Assembly: GCA_025093985.1 (NCBI GenBank)
Contig: JACAAK010000005.1
Coordinates: forward strand, 372,001 to 436,000
Source of the DNA: Calvatia gigantea
Lineage: Eukaryota; Basidiomycota; Agaricomycetes; Agaricales; Lycoperdaceae
Length of the DNA stretch: 64,000 nucleotides
Direction: 5' to 3'
Shown here: piece by piece, positions 47,473 to 59,465 of the stretch
Layout: the number at the start of each line of letters is the position of its first letter
Position numbering within the stretch: the first letter of the stretch is position 1
Notes under the pieces: generated by a model
What the model was told of the DNA's origin: nothing
The model's database searches: none
What the model saw: only the letters and a program-made list of their open reading frames with translations
Program-made: the position numbers and the translations under genes

Positions 47473-48807
47473 ATGAAGGGCTGTCTCAAGCAACCCTCGC
47501 GGGCACCTAGTCCAACGAATGACCACCATCCTCGCAAGACTGTTGTCTTTGATGCTCATGGTCTGGAACAAATCTTTATTGCTGATGAGTGGGATCGCAC
47601 ACCCAGCGAGCCTGCACGCCATCTTTCGTACCAGTCAGTGATGCTGTGGATGAGGAATTCGCACTCAGACTGAATTTTTATATCCACAGAGATATCCTAG
47701 AGCTGAAAGCGATCCAAAGGTCGCTGCCTATGGCCCAACAGCCAGCTGACCTGATAGGAGGCAGGCCGGCTTCGCATTATCTCTCCACGGTCCCAATTGG
47801 TCTTCTACCTCTCCTACCAGAAACGGACACTGCACCTTCCACCAACCTCAAACGTCGCTTCTACTATGACGTTCTCTCCGACGTCTTGGCGCACAGTCCG
47901 CACCCCAGCACCCTCAATACCACGCCCTCAGTCGTCGACCTGGCATCCCCCACATCTCAGCCACCTCCCCGCTGCCAAACCGCCAATAAATCGTCAGAAA
48001 CCCCGTTTCGCTTTTCTTCCACTGCTAGACACTTCTCAATCTCAATCTCCCTCGCCTTCGCCGCAGCCTTCACCGCCTCCTTCTGAACGCAGCATGTCAC
48101 CAGACTTGGTTCCGTCCGACAGCGATGTGTCACACGACCCACCTACGCCCTCACTTACGAACGCATCATTGGACAGTAGTCCATTGTCGCGTGCGTCTTC
48201 TTGTTCGCCCGAGCCGTCTTTTCTGCAGCTCCCCCCAAGTAATAACCTAGATTTTAAGAACTCTCCGATGTACTCGGAAGACAACGTACTGTCCTCCGAT
48301 CGCTGGATCAATGATCCACATCATATTAGACGCACAGGCTTCGGAGCTTCGAGCGCTCCCATTCCCATACCTCCCACGCCTTCAACGCCAAAGACAAAGA
48401 AGAAGAATGTCATCTACGTGAATGACATGGAGATCGAATTGGATGATGACGATGACAACGACGGCGATAAAGGCGGTGCTTGTGATGAGGGGGGAAGCAC
48501 CCCCCCTGCTAATCCCCCCTCGTCGAAACCGCTTGATACGTCTCCTCCGTCTCCGTCTCCGTCTCCCAAGCGTTCAAACACACCTCCTTCTGCTTTGTTT
48601 ACCTCCCCTGCGCTTTCACATTCTCCGCCTACGCCGTCCTGCCACGCCCCAATCCACTTCAAACGGAGTAGTTGTCCTTCCGCTGCATCTACCCCGAGGC
48701 AGGGTTACACCTTCCGCCAAAATTCACCTCCTTGTGGATCCGCTCGCAACGCAGAAGACTCGACTGCGTCAGGACGTAACTCGGTGGCTGTTCCAGTCCG
48801 GTACTAG
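47473..48807 (+). CDS. Proline/serine-rich protein of unknown function, about 411 aa
   Basis: Exon 47473-47633 encodes MKGCLKQPSRAPSP, then KTVVFDAHGLEQIFIADEWD. A 56-nt intron (GTCAGT donor) leads to exon 47690-47853 with ILELKAIQRSLPMAQQ and VPIGLLPLLP. The rest, 47897-48807, is in another frame and carries RFAFLPLLDTS, PTPSLTNASLDSSPLSRASS, an RNVIYVNDMEIELDDDDDND-like acidic patch (really KKNVIYVNDMEIEL) and long Pro/Ser tracts. A 43-nt intron at 47854-47896 with a weak GTCGCT donor and a TATGAC branch-like site restores the frame exactly (1236 nt in total). A frameshift is the alternative. The protein is largely disordered; function unknown. Confidence 0.7.
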
Positions 48808-50090
48808 TGCGCCTGAATCAAACAATCATTATTGTCTGATCACGACCTCGAGGTCGTACATTAGCTTTTCTGATTGATATGACGCCCATATTACGTCCAA
48901 ACTGCCTTCAGGCAAAGCCTCCCATCTTCTATCATTCCCTTTCGTCTTCAGTTTCATTTCGGTAGGAGTATCGGGGCGGTATCAGTGTCGGGTGATGTGC
49001 ATGAATGGTACATAGGCGCTTTCAAGGAGGAGGGGGGAGAGGTAAAGCCTGTTGGGGTACTGCAGCGTTCCTGCGTTAGGGTAAGTTGCAAGGGTAAGAG
49101 TGATAGGGTGGTCACCTGATGCTGATATACCTGTGTTTTTGTGTTGCGGTCGGAAGAGGGGGAGATAGAACGGGCGGCTGTAGGGGCGTGGGGTAGGCGT
49201 GGGTGCGGGATGGTGATTTGAGATGATGCGGCGGTACCGTATCGAAGGACGGCTAGCCTGGGGTAGAGGCAGTCCTGATACTAATCGCTTGTCGACTCGG
49301 ATGTGAGGAGGGGTTATTTGCGAATGGAAGATTTTAACTGGATACAGATCTCCTTTTTTTTTGCAATTATCTTGGTTTTCTATTCTTTTTTAAATGCTTT
49401 CTTTCGTCCTCGACTCTCAAAACCTATTTACTTTTCCGCTCTATTGCGTAGTACCATACATGTCATGTTACCCATCCAACCATCGCTTGCCTCTCCATCC
49501 ACTTTTTGTTTTCTTACTGCACATTCTCATTCCCGACCCCTGGTTTTTTTCTAATCACAAACACAATCCTCACTTCTAATCATTACTCACTCAAGTATTT
49601 AGAACGTCGACTGGGTTTTTTGCTTGATCACTCTCGCTGATTATTGTACATAATGCATGTTGATTGTACGTCACTTGTACAGTTTGAAAATCCATTCGGG
49701 GTGACGCGATGCTTCAAGGTGGGCCTGGCTCAGAGCATAAGAACAAGCGAGGGTGTGGGCGGAGATAAATTCTTGACCATTCTTTCAGGGTCTCTTTGTC
49801 ATTATATTTATCGCAAACGTCAGAGCTTCAGCTTAAACGCCTCAATTTGTATCTCTAATTTGACTCTTACATAGACCTCCTCTACTCAAGGTTACCGAAC
49901 GCCGAATTTAAAATAATTCCCGTCAGAGATCGCGTCCGAATAGGGAGTATTGAACTGACAAGTACCACCAAGGGATCCAATTTCCGATTACAAATTCCCG
50001 CCATCGGCACAGCTCGGAAATATGGATCTAAACGCCGTTCAAATTGCTCACCATATCAAACGCGGGGTGCACATTTGCGATGTCTCTGCG
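48808..50090. other. Intergenic stretch, no gene seen
   Basis: Trailer of the preceding gene and AT-rich sequence; short frames only. No repeat or RNA gene recognised before the tandem array begins. Confidence 0.4.
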
Positions 50091-50963
50091 ATCGCTTGAA
50101 CTGGTCATGCAATCCCACTGGTGAGCGTCCTTGTCCGATGCCGGTGTCGTCCCACCGGTCGTGTGAACAGCGGATGGCTGGTCCGGAGAAACGAGAAAAC
50201 GGTGAGAGCAAAGGAGGAGCGAAAAGCGCTTCGTTTGGGGTTAGACAGGCCTTAACGCTCTAGTATTTCATCTCCTGTGTGAATGTCTCAGGCGAAGAAG
50301 TTGGGTAGGATCATTTGAACTATGACCTCGTGCCTTCTCTCGACCCCACCGGCTGGAAAAAAGAACTCGAAGCGCCGGTGAGGGATCTGTATTTTCCAGT
50401 AAGTACTGTTTCGGGACATGACGCACGATGCGTCAGATTTCGACCTCGTGATCATGCCATCTCTTCATTGCGTCACTGTTATATTTACTTATGCATGTGA
50501 ATTGTTCAGGAAACAGAGTCCGATCTGGTATCAAACTCCGATAACTGCAGCGAGCCCTCTGCGAGGGTAGATATCGATCTTAAGTTTGTACCGTTCTGTC
50601 CTGCCCACTGATGAACATACTCAAGTCGACTTAACAAGGCCCGTCGTCCAAAGAGGAGTTTGTCATATCGGATTACGAATCCTGCGCCCCTGTGAACTTA
50701 GCAAGATAAATCGCCGACACGCTGTAGTCTTTGAAACCTGGCGTGTGCGGAGCCGGTGGTCCATCTTTTAGAGTCTATCATCAGTTGAGGTCACAGCAGC
50801 AGCCTGAAACGCAGCGCTCAAGCGTGACACAGCAAAGAAAGCTCAAACAATTCGGATTTCGGCGACGCCAGTCCGAAGGCACGAGGAACTCTGTGTCAAC
50901 TTAGATACACGACGTCTAATTATAATTTGAAGGTGCAGCAGAAGGTATTCACAACCCCACCCT

Positions 50964-51395
50964 TCAGCAGACCGCACCGGGCGGCAACTTGACGCAGCTG
51001 AAATAAATCAATAACAGGTCAATTTCGGTTTGGGTACAGCCAATTGTTCTCCTTACACGGGGTCCGGGGAACCCTTGCAGCAGGTATAACCGAATGGACC
51101 TGGCATAAATTGAGTTTCTTTGATGCATCAACAAAGATGTATGAAATCATCTACATCGCTAAAAAAAAAAAATCATTGGAAAATCAGAGGTTGGACATCG
51201 CGAAAACTATCTGATAAACTTACCCCCTGGGTGCCTACGGGAGAAGAAAGTCCGGTTAAACCACCATCAGCCAACAAGTCAAAAAATCGCAGTCGGAGCG
51301 GCTCACATGTAATAGAGTCCAGAAGCCGGACCTGGGGAGGCGATCGCGCCCTGGATAGCGATGGCAGCAAACAAGAGTGAGACGAGTTTGTACAT
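50964..51395 (-). pseudogene. Secreted cysteine-rich peptide gene, copy 1 (probable pseudogene)
   Basis: Exon 1 (51395-51307) encodes a signal peptide (MYKLVSLLFAAIAIQGAIA), exon 2 is an 11-nt microexon (51234-51224), and exons 3 and 4 follow as in copy 2. With the exon 3 acceptor used by copy 2, a TGA at 51128-51130 replaces the tryptophan codon and stops the protein at about 40 residues. Using a later AAAG acceptor keeps the frame open to the stop at 50964-50966, but skips the first cysteine of copy 2. The second cysteine is also replaced by glycine. The remaining pattern is TCC-x7-C-x8-C. Either a pseudogene or a re-spliced variant. Confidence 0.6.
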
Positions 51396-51437
51396 TGTTC
51401 GAGATGATGTTGCCTTGAGCTGCTGAGCATTGCAGGC

Positions 51438-51444
51438 TTTTATA
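51438..51444 (-). promoter_or_regulatory. TATA box of cysteine-rich gene copy 1
   Basis: TATAAAA on the minus strand lies 43 bp upstream of the ATG. The same element occurs at the same distance in all three copies. Confidence 0.65.
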
Positions 51445-52549
51445 CACTGGACCTTGAATACCCTCAGCTGAGGAAATCACCAAAGGACTGTCCATTATGC
51501 CGATAACCCAAGGGGAAGGACTTGAGCGGCCAGTCAGGACTTATCTAAGAGCCCGGTAGCTGGGGAGAATGCAGAGCCAGTTATCGTCGGGGGTACAACA
51601 AGGGCGAACGCGCCCTCTTTTAAGGAATAGCTTCATTCGTGCCGGCTGCTCCACGCCCATGGCAAGTTGCTCGACGCCATGGAGAGGGAGAACCAACCAC
51701 GTAATCCAAGGTGAAACACCTTGGGGGAGGCGCGGGGTCACCGATTCCGCTATTCACGAAATATACACACTTTTTGATACGATGTGCTGGCTCTGTGTGT
51801 GCTACCGATTATGGGGGCGAAAATAGTTCATTCTCTCGGCCTCTTGGTCACCGGCATCGTCATAGATACACTGCACTTGGTGATCTGGCATCACGCCTAG
51901 CACCACTTCGACGCTAACCTCACAAAGTAATTGCAACATCTCGCACTGGAAACGGTTTATCCTTTCAGGAGGGGAGAAAATTGCTTTATTTGGGGTCAGA
52001 GGAGCCTCGGATGCTTCCTGGCCAGGATCCTCATCAGGAAGTTGGTTAGCATAATTTGAACTATGACCTTCCGTCCCTTCTTAAACTCACCGGAAATGAA
52101 AACTCGGTGAGGTATCTGTGGTCTTCCGGTCTCGTCTTAGGATATGAGTCATATGGCGCACCGAATTTCGACCTCTCCCGGAGGGCGGATACCGATCATT
52201 GTACCATTCTGTCCTCGCCCACCGAAGAACGCAAATCGATGCAGCGAGAAAAGGGGTTTGTTATATCAGATTACGAATCCTATCCTTCCTGCGATCAGAG
52301 CAAGGTGAACCGCCAAACGCTGTAGTTTCACCCGTTGAACTTTGGCTGCGTGCATGTAGGGGAGGTAGCTCGAGCGGTCAGCTTTTGGAGCTATCACTGA
52401 TCGAGACCACGACAGCAGACACCACTCAGGAAAGATGACTTGTCAAACAACTTGGATTTCACAAACGCCAGTACGGAGGCAGGGCCATCCGCAAAGATAC
52501 AAGATGTCTGACTACATAGGCATGGCACAGGGGAGCCAAACCCCACCAC

Positions 52550-52980
52550 TTAGCGGCAGTGTGTGCCGGGAGGCAACTCGACGCAGCTGAAATAAGTTCA
52601 TAGTATGTCAACTTCGGTTTGGGTGCAGCTAATTTTCTACTTACATGGGCCCTGTGGGACCGTTGCAGCAGGCAAGACCGTTTGAACATGGCATAAATTG
52701 AGTTTCTTTGATGCACCAACTAAGTTGTATGAAATCATCTACATTCCTAAAAATTCATTGGAAAATCAGAGGCTGGATATCGCGAAAACTATCTGATCAA
52801 CTTACAACCTGGGCGCCTACGGGAGAAGAAAGTCCGGTTAAACCACCATCAGCCAACAAGTCAAAAAGCGCCGCAGGTCGGAGAGACTCACACGTGATAA
52901 CTGTCAGAAAACGGACCTGGCAAAGCGACCGCGCTTTGGATAGCGATGGCAGCGAGCAAGAATGAGATGAGTTTGTACAT
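52550..52980 (-). CDS. Secreted six-cysteine peptide, copy 2 (intact, 76 aa)
   Basis: Exons 52980-52892, 52816-52806, 52738-52645 and 52585/52586-52550 join to 77 codons with the stop; all introns are GT-AG (75, 67 and 58 nt). Residues 1-19 form a signal peptide (MYKLISFLLAAIAIQSAVA) with a likely cleavage before LPGP. The mature peptide of about 57 residues has six cysteines spaced C-x8-C-x5-CC-x7-C-x8-C, with an ELPPG motif between the last two. The adjacent CC in the middle recalls disulfide-knot peptides, but the spacing fits no family I can name. The second exon is only 11 nt. Its place in a tandem array and its secretion signal suggest an effector-like or antimicrobial-like role; this is inference only. 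Confidence 0.75.
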
Positions 52981-53023
52981 TGTTCGAGATAGCGTTGCGT
53001 TGAACTCCTGAGTGCCGCAGACC

Positions 53024-53029
53024 TTTATA
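53024..53029 (-). promoter_or_regulatory. TATA box of cysteine-rich gene copy 2
   Basis: TATAAA on minus, 44 bp upstream of the ATG at 52980, conserved in the other two units. Confidence 0.65.
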
Positions 53030-54351
53030 CATTGGACCGTGACTACCCCCAGCTGAGGAAAACACCAAAGGGCTGTCCGTAATGCCGATAATCCAAGGGG
53101 AAAGACTTGAGTGAGCAGTAAGGACTTATCCAAGGGCCCGGTAGCCGACTCGGAGGAGAATGCAGAGCCGGTCATCATCAGAAAGTGCGGCAAGGGCAAG
53201 TATATCCCCTTTCCAAGAATCTTTTCATCCGCACCGGCTGCCGCACACCAATGGCAAGTTGCTCGATGCCACGGAGAGGGAAAACCAACCACGTAATCCA
53301 AGAGGCGAAACACTCTGAGGACAGCGCAGAGTCATTCGCGAAATACATACCCCTCTGGATAAAGGGCTCTTTGATACGAGGTGCGTTTGGTGGTTTGAAG
53401 AAAAAAAGTGCAAAACAGCCTTGGAAACATGCAAAAACAAAAAACAAAAAACATCTCAATCGTCAGTTCTGAGTTTGCGTGTGCCAAGGGATATTGTTCG
53501 GGACGAAAATAGTGCAATATTTTGGTCATCAGTCACAGAAAAATCGCACTGGTGACCCGGCACCTATGCTAAGAACCACTTCTGCGCTAACCCACGAAGT
53601 AATTACATCTCCCAACTGGAAATTGCCCTGTCCTTCCAGGAAGGGTGAAAAGTGCTTCCTCTGGGGTTAGATAGGCCCTTGCCTGGCGGTGCTTCCTGGC
53701 CAGGATTTTCACCTCCTGTATGAATGTGAAGTTGGTTAGGTATTATTCGAACTACGACCTCGCGTCCTTCGTTAAACCCACCGGAAAATAAAACTTGGTG
53801 AGGTATCTGTGGTATTCTGGCCCCGTCTCAGGACCTGGATCACATGGCGCACCGAATTTCGACTCTGAAGCATGCCACCTCCTAAGTGCATCGGGTGTTG
53901 TGTGCATGTGAATTGTCAGAACAAAGTCCAATGGTGTAAAACTCTGATAAATGCACCTTCCAAGGAGTGCAGATACCGATCGTTGTACCAGTCTGTCCTC
54001 GCCCACCAAGGAGCGTAAATCGATGTGGCGAGCGTAGGGGTTTGTCGTACCGGGTTATGGGTCTTATCTTTCCTGCTGGCGGAGCAAGATGAATCACCAA
54101 AACGCCGTAGTGTCGCCCGCTGAATTTCGGCAGCCTGCAGTGCAGAGGCGGTAGCTTTGAGCAGTTATCTTTCGGAGCCACTTGCCGGTTGGGATCACGA
54201 CAGCAGGCACAACACTCAGGAAAGCTTACTTGTTAAACAGCTCGGATTTCACAAACGTCAGTACGGAGGCACGGGGAACTTTGTGCCATCCGCAAGGATA
54301 CAGGATATCTAACTACAGGGGCGTGGAAGAAGGGAGTCGGAACCCAACCCC

Positions 54352-54778
54352 TCAGCAGACTATGCCAGGCGGCAACTTGACACAACTAAAACCGGTGAAT
54401 GGTGGGTTGACGGTTTGGGTGCAACCAATTATTTTACTTACACAGGGTCGGGGAAACCGTTGCAGCAGGTAAGACCGTATGGGCCTACTATAGTTTAGTA
54501 CCTTTTTTGCATTAACTAAAAATATATGAAATCATCTACATTCCTAAAAAAATCCGTGAAAAATCAGAGGCGGGACATCGCGAACATTAGCTGATCTACT
54601 TACTTCCTGGGTGTGGCCTGCAGGAGGAAAAGCCCGATTAAACCACCGTCAGCCAACACATTAAAAAGTGTCGCAGTAGGAGCAGCTCACATGTAATAGG
54701 ATCAGCAGATGGACCCGGCAAGGCGATCGCGCCTTGGATAGCGATAGCAGCAAACAAGAGTGAGACGAGTTTGTACAT
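54352..54778 (-). pseudogene. Secreted c­ysteine-rich peptide gene, copy 3 (frame broken)
   Basis: The ATG at 54778 begins a signal peptide nearly identical to copy 1 (MYKLVSLLFAAIAIQGAIAL). Exon 1 is one base shorter than in copies 1 and 2 just before the donor near 54702, which shifts the frame. The microexon is 14 nt here, three longer than its counterparts. The exon 3 region has TAA and TAG triplets where copy 2 has codons, but the last part still reads TCCNGFPDPVCVKLPPGIVC and a stop at 54352-54354 in one frame. If the missing base is restored in thought, an acceptor near ACTATAG would connect the pieces. Most likely a recent pseudogene. Confidence 0.6.
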
Positions 54779-54820
54779 TGTTCAAGACGACGTTGTCTTG
54801 AACTTCTGGATGTCGTAGGC

Positions 54821-54827
54821 TTTTATA
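54821..54827 (-). promoter_or_regulatory. TATA box of cysteine-rich gene copy 3
   Basis: TATAAAA on minus, 43 bp upstream of the ATG at 54778, at the same place as in copies 1 and 2. Confidence 0.6.
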
Positions 54828-55390
54828 CACAGGATTGTGAATACCCATGGCTTAAGGAAATATCAAAGGACTGTCCGTAGTGCCGGTAACCCAAGGGGAA
54901 GTAGCTGGAGCGAGCAGTAAGGACTTATCCAAAAGCCGGGGGAGCTGAGGAGAATCTAGAGCCAATTATCGGAGGAAATGCAGCAAAGGCGAGCGCGCCC
55001 TCCTTCCATGAATAGGTTCACCCGTGCCGACTGCAATGCCCACAAGGTAAGTTGCTTAACGGTATGGAGAGGGAGAATCACCTACGTAATGCGAAAGATG
55101 AATATATTCACCCCCTGGGGATGGTCCAAAGCTGCCGACGAAATTAACACTCCGAATAGCGCACCTTTTAATACGAGGTGCTTTGCTTGTATGGGCGAGA
55201 AAGTGCGAAGTGGCCGTGGAAGCATGGAGAAGAACTAAAGTCATTGCAATACCCAGTCCCAGGGAATCCTGGGTCTCCAGTATACCTGGATTATTAGGAC
55301 GAACATGATAGTACTTGTGCCGCCGATCACCAACCTTCAAGCCGGCATCAGTCGCAGATACACTGGTAAGCCGATATCGCACCAAGCACC

Positions 55391-56153
55391 GCTCTTGCAC
55401 TTAGCATTTACACCATAATCCGGCCGGAAACGGCCTGTCCTTCCGAACATGAGGGTTTCCGTGTCTATCGGGCGCAATGTAGGGTCATAGGTTTAATTAC
55501 CTGTGGTGTGTTATTAATATAACACTGGGGCGCAGCGCTGGCGATCCAAGGGGTTCGGTGGCTGGATTAATGATGACATACGGTGTATCGTTATTAACTC
55601 GAGTCTCCAGGATCAGGCTTTCAAATCGCTCATATACAGAGTATTCAGAGTCTGGGCGCACAACACTTGTCAAATCGATAAATGAATCGTCTGCGGAAGC
55701 TAACCTCAGATTGTTCTTATCATTTCTGGGTTTGGTCTGAGTAACTTAAACAGTTCTAGAAGTTCGCCTTTGCGCTGTCAGCCCCAGTTACAGCTGATTT
55801 CATCTAATCAAGGTTCCAGCCCCCGTGGATCCAGGGACGAAGTGTATGAGGCGTGGTGTGGCATCACCACTCTGGTGCACGGTGAATATTAGGAAAGCAA
55901 GGGCGACACTAAGTCAAGGGAACGTAAATTGAAACATTCCTCAATCTACAGAGTCCCAGGGCCGTCTTCCCAGCGAGTTTGGTTGTTCGAATAAATTTGT
56001 TCATTGCCCTGATACAGAATCAGCGGCAGGCTAAGTCACTTTTATTAATTACTCTGTTTTGGTGCCTTTGAAAAATTGTTTGCTTGATTAAAGTTTGGGG
56101 TTGAGATACTTTCAAAATGAATTCTGGGGTTCTTATTCTCACACTATCATATA
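55391..56153. other. Right flank of the tandem array
   Basis: The first hundred bases resemble the start of another unit (GGAAACGG-CTGTCCTTCC); after that no similarity to the array and no gene is seen. Confidence 0.4.
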
Positions 56154-56820
56154 CGGAAGCCCATAGGGACCAGGTCTAAGTTTGCATGTAACGAGCTGTA
56201 TATGGCCTGTGGCCGGGGTCCTGGAACCCCGTAACTCTTTGAATGTGACTAAATGGCTCTTTTTCTTTTTGTTTCCTCGCTTAATTTCTAATTAGCTGTG
56301 TACTTTCGGCTTACTCAGCCGGGGATGACCGCCTGGGAGATGGAATTCTGGCGCCAACCCACCAGTGCTCGAAGTGTACCCCCGCTGATAATTTGGAGAA
56401 ATCCCACCTGTAAATTAGGGGCAATTGTGCTCACAGTGTAATCGTAGCAGTGACATTTAAAAAACACCCAGTTTTGTCTATGGACTTAGTGGGACGTGTT
56501 ATCAAATGGCTTAGTTATAATTACAATGAGTGTGCCTGTGCGTGAGATTAGGGTGGTAGACTACAAGGACTAAGTAAGAGGCTTCGAAGCAGTGTTCGGA
56601 GTGTATTGTACTTAGCGCCCGGGCGTCAGATGAACCATTTGTCAGTACTAGACCGGCGAACATTGAGATTACAGCGCCGCATGCCTGGTGAGGACTATGA
56701 AAATAACAACAAATTGGGCGTGTGACAGCGGATGACACTTAAAATTACGAGAGCAGGACCAGATCAGTGATTCCGGCATGAATTTTCATAAAACTTAGAC
56801 CTGGTCCGTATGGGCTTCTG
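56154..56820. mobile_element. MITE-like element, 667 bp, with TIRs and TA target duplication
   Basis: The left end CGGAAGCCCATAGGGACC continues AGGTCTAAGTTT (56154-56183) and is repeated inverted at the right end (56791-56820) with two mismatches over 30 bp. TA flanks both sides (56152-56153 and 56821-56822). The inside has no transposase, only frames below 80 codons. The TA duplication would fit mobilisation by a Tc1/mariner-type transposase, but the family cannot be named from the sequence alone. Confidence 0.75.
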
Positions 56821-59465
56821 TAATCATCAACGTTCAACGTTCAGCGGTGGATCGAAACTTTCGTCCGATGCGAGCGTGTCCGTGGTTCAGGAACAAGGGT
56901 AAACGAGGATTCAAGTGCCCTTGCATATAGGCCACAGGAAAGGGACTTAAGTTCCCTGATAGAAGAGCGAGGATTCTGATATTGGCAAGCGGGACCCAGG
57001 CTAACAAGGACTCCCCACTCACTGCCCTTGGGCTGGAATCTCGGGAACTTCTGTCTTGTCATATGTCGGTGGCTATTTTCGAGCTGGTGGCAAGTAAGGT
57101 GCGAGTGTACAGTATCATATGTCGAACGGTGGTTGAACAATACGTCCCGCCCTTCTCCGGTTTGTGTTCCTTGTGATACTCTGAATCCTCCACTGCCTTG
57201 GTATTTGTGGCTTGAACCAAGGACATACCAATGGAACAGGACCCACTCGTATGATTATCCACTCTCGCAGACGACACGGACCTTCGACTAATCTTATCCC
57301 CATTGGACGTCAGTTGAGGCCAAGACACCGACCCACATCGAAGAATCACCTGCATGCTAGCCTTGAGGTCGCAGACCATCTGGAGGAGAGTAGCGGCCTG
57401 TAGGTTCCCCAAATCACTGTGTCCTATCAAATTTTGACAGTTTGAAGTCGCCAAGCAAGATACCCCCGACTTCCCCCGCGTAGCTAAGGGGGAAACGGGG
57501 CGCGTTTCCTTCGGAAATAAAACGTAGGACTCGCTCTGAACACCTCCATTACGTCCTGCCTCCAGCTTGGCGTTTGCTACTGATGGAGATGACATCATAT
57601 GTAATGAATCAAATTGACTTCTTGAAGGAGTTAAGTGCAGAGTTCATGTAGAGGCATGTCGCGTGTGACCGGCTAACTGCAGCTAATCAGGGAACTCTGA
57701 GGATGGGATCGTAAACTGTATGGGATTCAGCGATTGGGGCCAAGTACATAGTTGTCACAGGAACTGAGGAGTTGAAGGGACAGCCACGATTTATGTATAT
57801 CAGTTTCGATTGCACCGATTATGTTCGTTTACTGGAGTGTAGAATTCACGCGGCTCTCGTAACCTGGAGACATTGTCGGGGACCTAACTCCATTTTCAAA
57901 TTCACGAAGGGACTTAGGGTGGATTTCCGCTTTTCCTCACACCACAAGCATGAGAATGAACGTACTGCCTCCGCCCAGTTGCGGAGACGTGTGAGAGTAG
58001 ATTCGACAGCAAGATTGTGGATGAGCTCGTTGGATTTTGTGGCGCAGGAAGGAAGAGTGACAGTGACCACAGTTCTCGTTAGCTTCGGGAAGAGTCCTGC
58101 AAAGCTGGCGCTCGCGGGCTTCCGAGCGCCTGAGCGGATCAACGGAGGAATCCCGCCCAAAACTTGTGTGTTAATGGCGTCTAAATACACGGAGCTCCTG
58201 GGTGCCAATTCAGCTGACTTTTTTTATTTTCTAGTGAAGTGAAAGGTGGGTGCTTCGGAGACAAAAAGAATGATGAACATAATTACGGTATCCCCAAACA
58301 ATGGGTTTTCGTCAACGTTGACGCGAAGGATGTGTAGGACGGTGGAGTCGGCAACCTTCCCATACTCCTGAATAAAGGACGGTTAATTACATCGAATCTC
58401 TCTTCAGGGGCCCAATGAGATGCGGTGAAGAAATCAAAAGCTATTAGAAGAAAATTCTTTTTACACTCCGAGCTCCTTCGATGTAATTTAGAAGCACTGG
58501 AGTGGGAATTGGAGGTGGTTCAATTTACGCGGTGATTTTATGAACATCTCGAGCGAACAACATTCCTTCAAAGGCGCTGCAGCGCCACAAAGACAAGAAC
58601 ACCGTCCACTTGACGTATGAAATCGAGAATGGAGATACCTGTTACGATCCTCAGTATGGGAGCGATCAACACAAAAAGAGTACGAACTTGGGCTCGACCA
58701 AAACGTGTTGGGGTTTAGATGTTGTAGGACTTTCTCGTCGAATGACGGGTGCAATGCCTCCTTGGCGCCATGACAAACCGGAGCTACAGTTATCTGGTGT
58801 GGTGAACGTATCCCTATATCGATGAAGCCCGTGCCATCACAACAAGATCAGTTATTGTTATCAAGATAGCAGTCCGTGTAAGCGATCTTGACGAGGAAGT
58901 TGCACCAATGGGTTCTGAGCGCTGAGCTTTCATGTTGGTGTGGGTGTGAGAAATGTGCTAGTCTGTTCCATATCTTTCTTTAGGCTCCTGATATAGAGAT
59001 CGAGCACGGCTAGAAGTGAGAGCTTCTTTCAGAAGTAGACCAAGGCGCTCAAGGTTCGAATGCTCATCGATATAGAATCAAGTTCGGTGTTATTTTTGTT
59101 AAAGCGTTTGAGGTCCATGGGAATGGGTCGATACTGCGGATTGGCTATGAATATAGATAACAGCAGAGGGCTCATTACACGAAGAGCACTCAAAGCTTGA
59201 TTTGGTTGTCGTCCGGAGCGGGGCTTGTCCGAGTCGGCAACACGAGGTCTAGCACTTTCCAGGCCACTGGTACCAAACCATGATATGCAAGACACACTGT
59301 TTCTAGAAGTCGCCCAGGTGCAGTATTAACACACCAACCGAGGTGTGCCGGAAAGGGTAGACAAGCTTTGCGTCATAAGATGTCACGAATTTCACGTTCC
59401 TCGAGGTGACATAATTCCTCTTTGTAATTTGATCCTTTGAAATTCCCTTGTCACAGTTAAGAATT
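56821..59465. other. Gene-poor stretch with unassigned open frames
   Basis: Opposing open frames of 120-180 codons at 57059-57598 and 57772-58242 overlap frames on the other strand and show no domain or splice logic. I do not support any as a gene. The right end should hold the MRX8 promoter. Confidence 0.35.

Larger units (their letters stand above)
50140..55390. repeat. Tandem triplication of a 1.6-1.8 kb unit
   Basis: Three direct copies run about 50140-51889, 51890-53564 and 53565-55390, with the start of a fourth visible near 55390-55490. Shared landmarks in every unit are the CTCACCGG/GTGAGG-TATCTGTGG block, the four-exon cysteine-rich gene on minus, its TATA box, and the GGAGAGGGA-AACCA-C-ACGTAAT block upstream. 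Introns and flanks are as similar as exons, so whole units were duplicated. Copies are clearly diverged, by roughly a tenth or more of positions by eye. Confidence 0.85.

Noticed and set aside
48540..48570. Short CTCCGT tandem repeat
   Set aside because: It is simply the coding sequence of a Pro/Ser tract in the 47473-48807 gene, not an independent repeat.
52888..53313. A 141-codon minus frame running through the promoter into the signal peptide of copy 2
   Set aside because: The TATA box and the conserved ATG at 52980 show that the upstream part is promoter and leader, not protein.
57059..58242. Open frames of 120-180 codons on both strands
   Set aside because: They overlap each other in antisense, have no recognised motif, and no adjoining exons.
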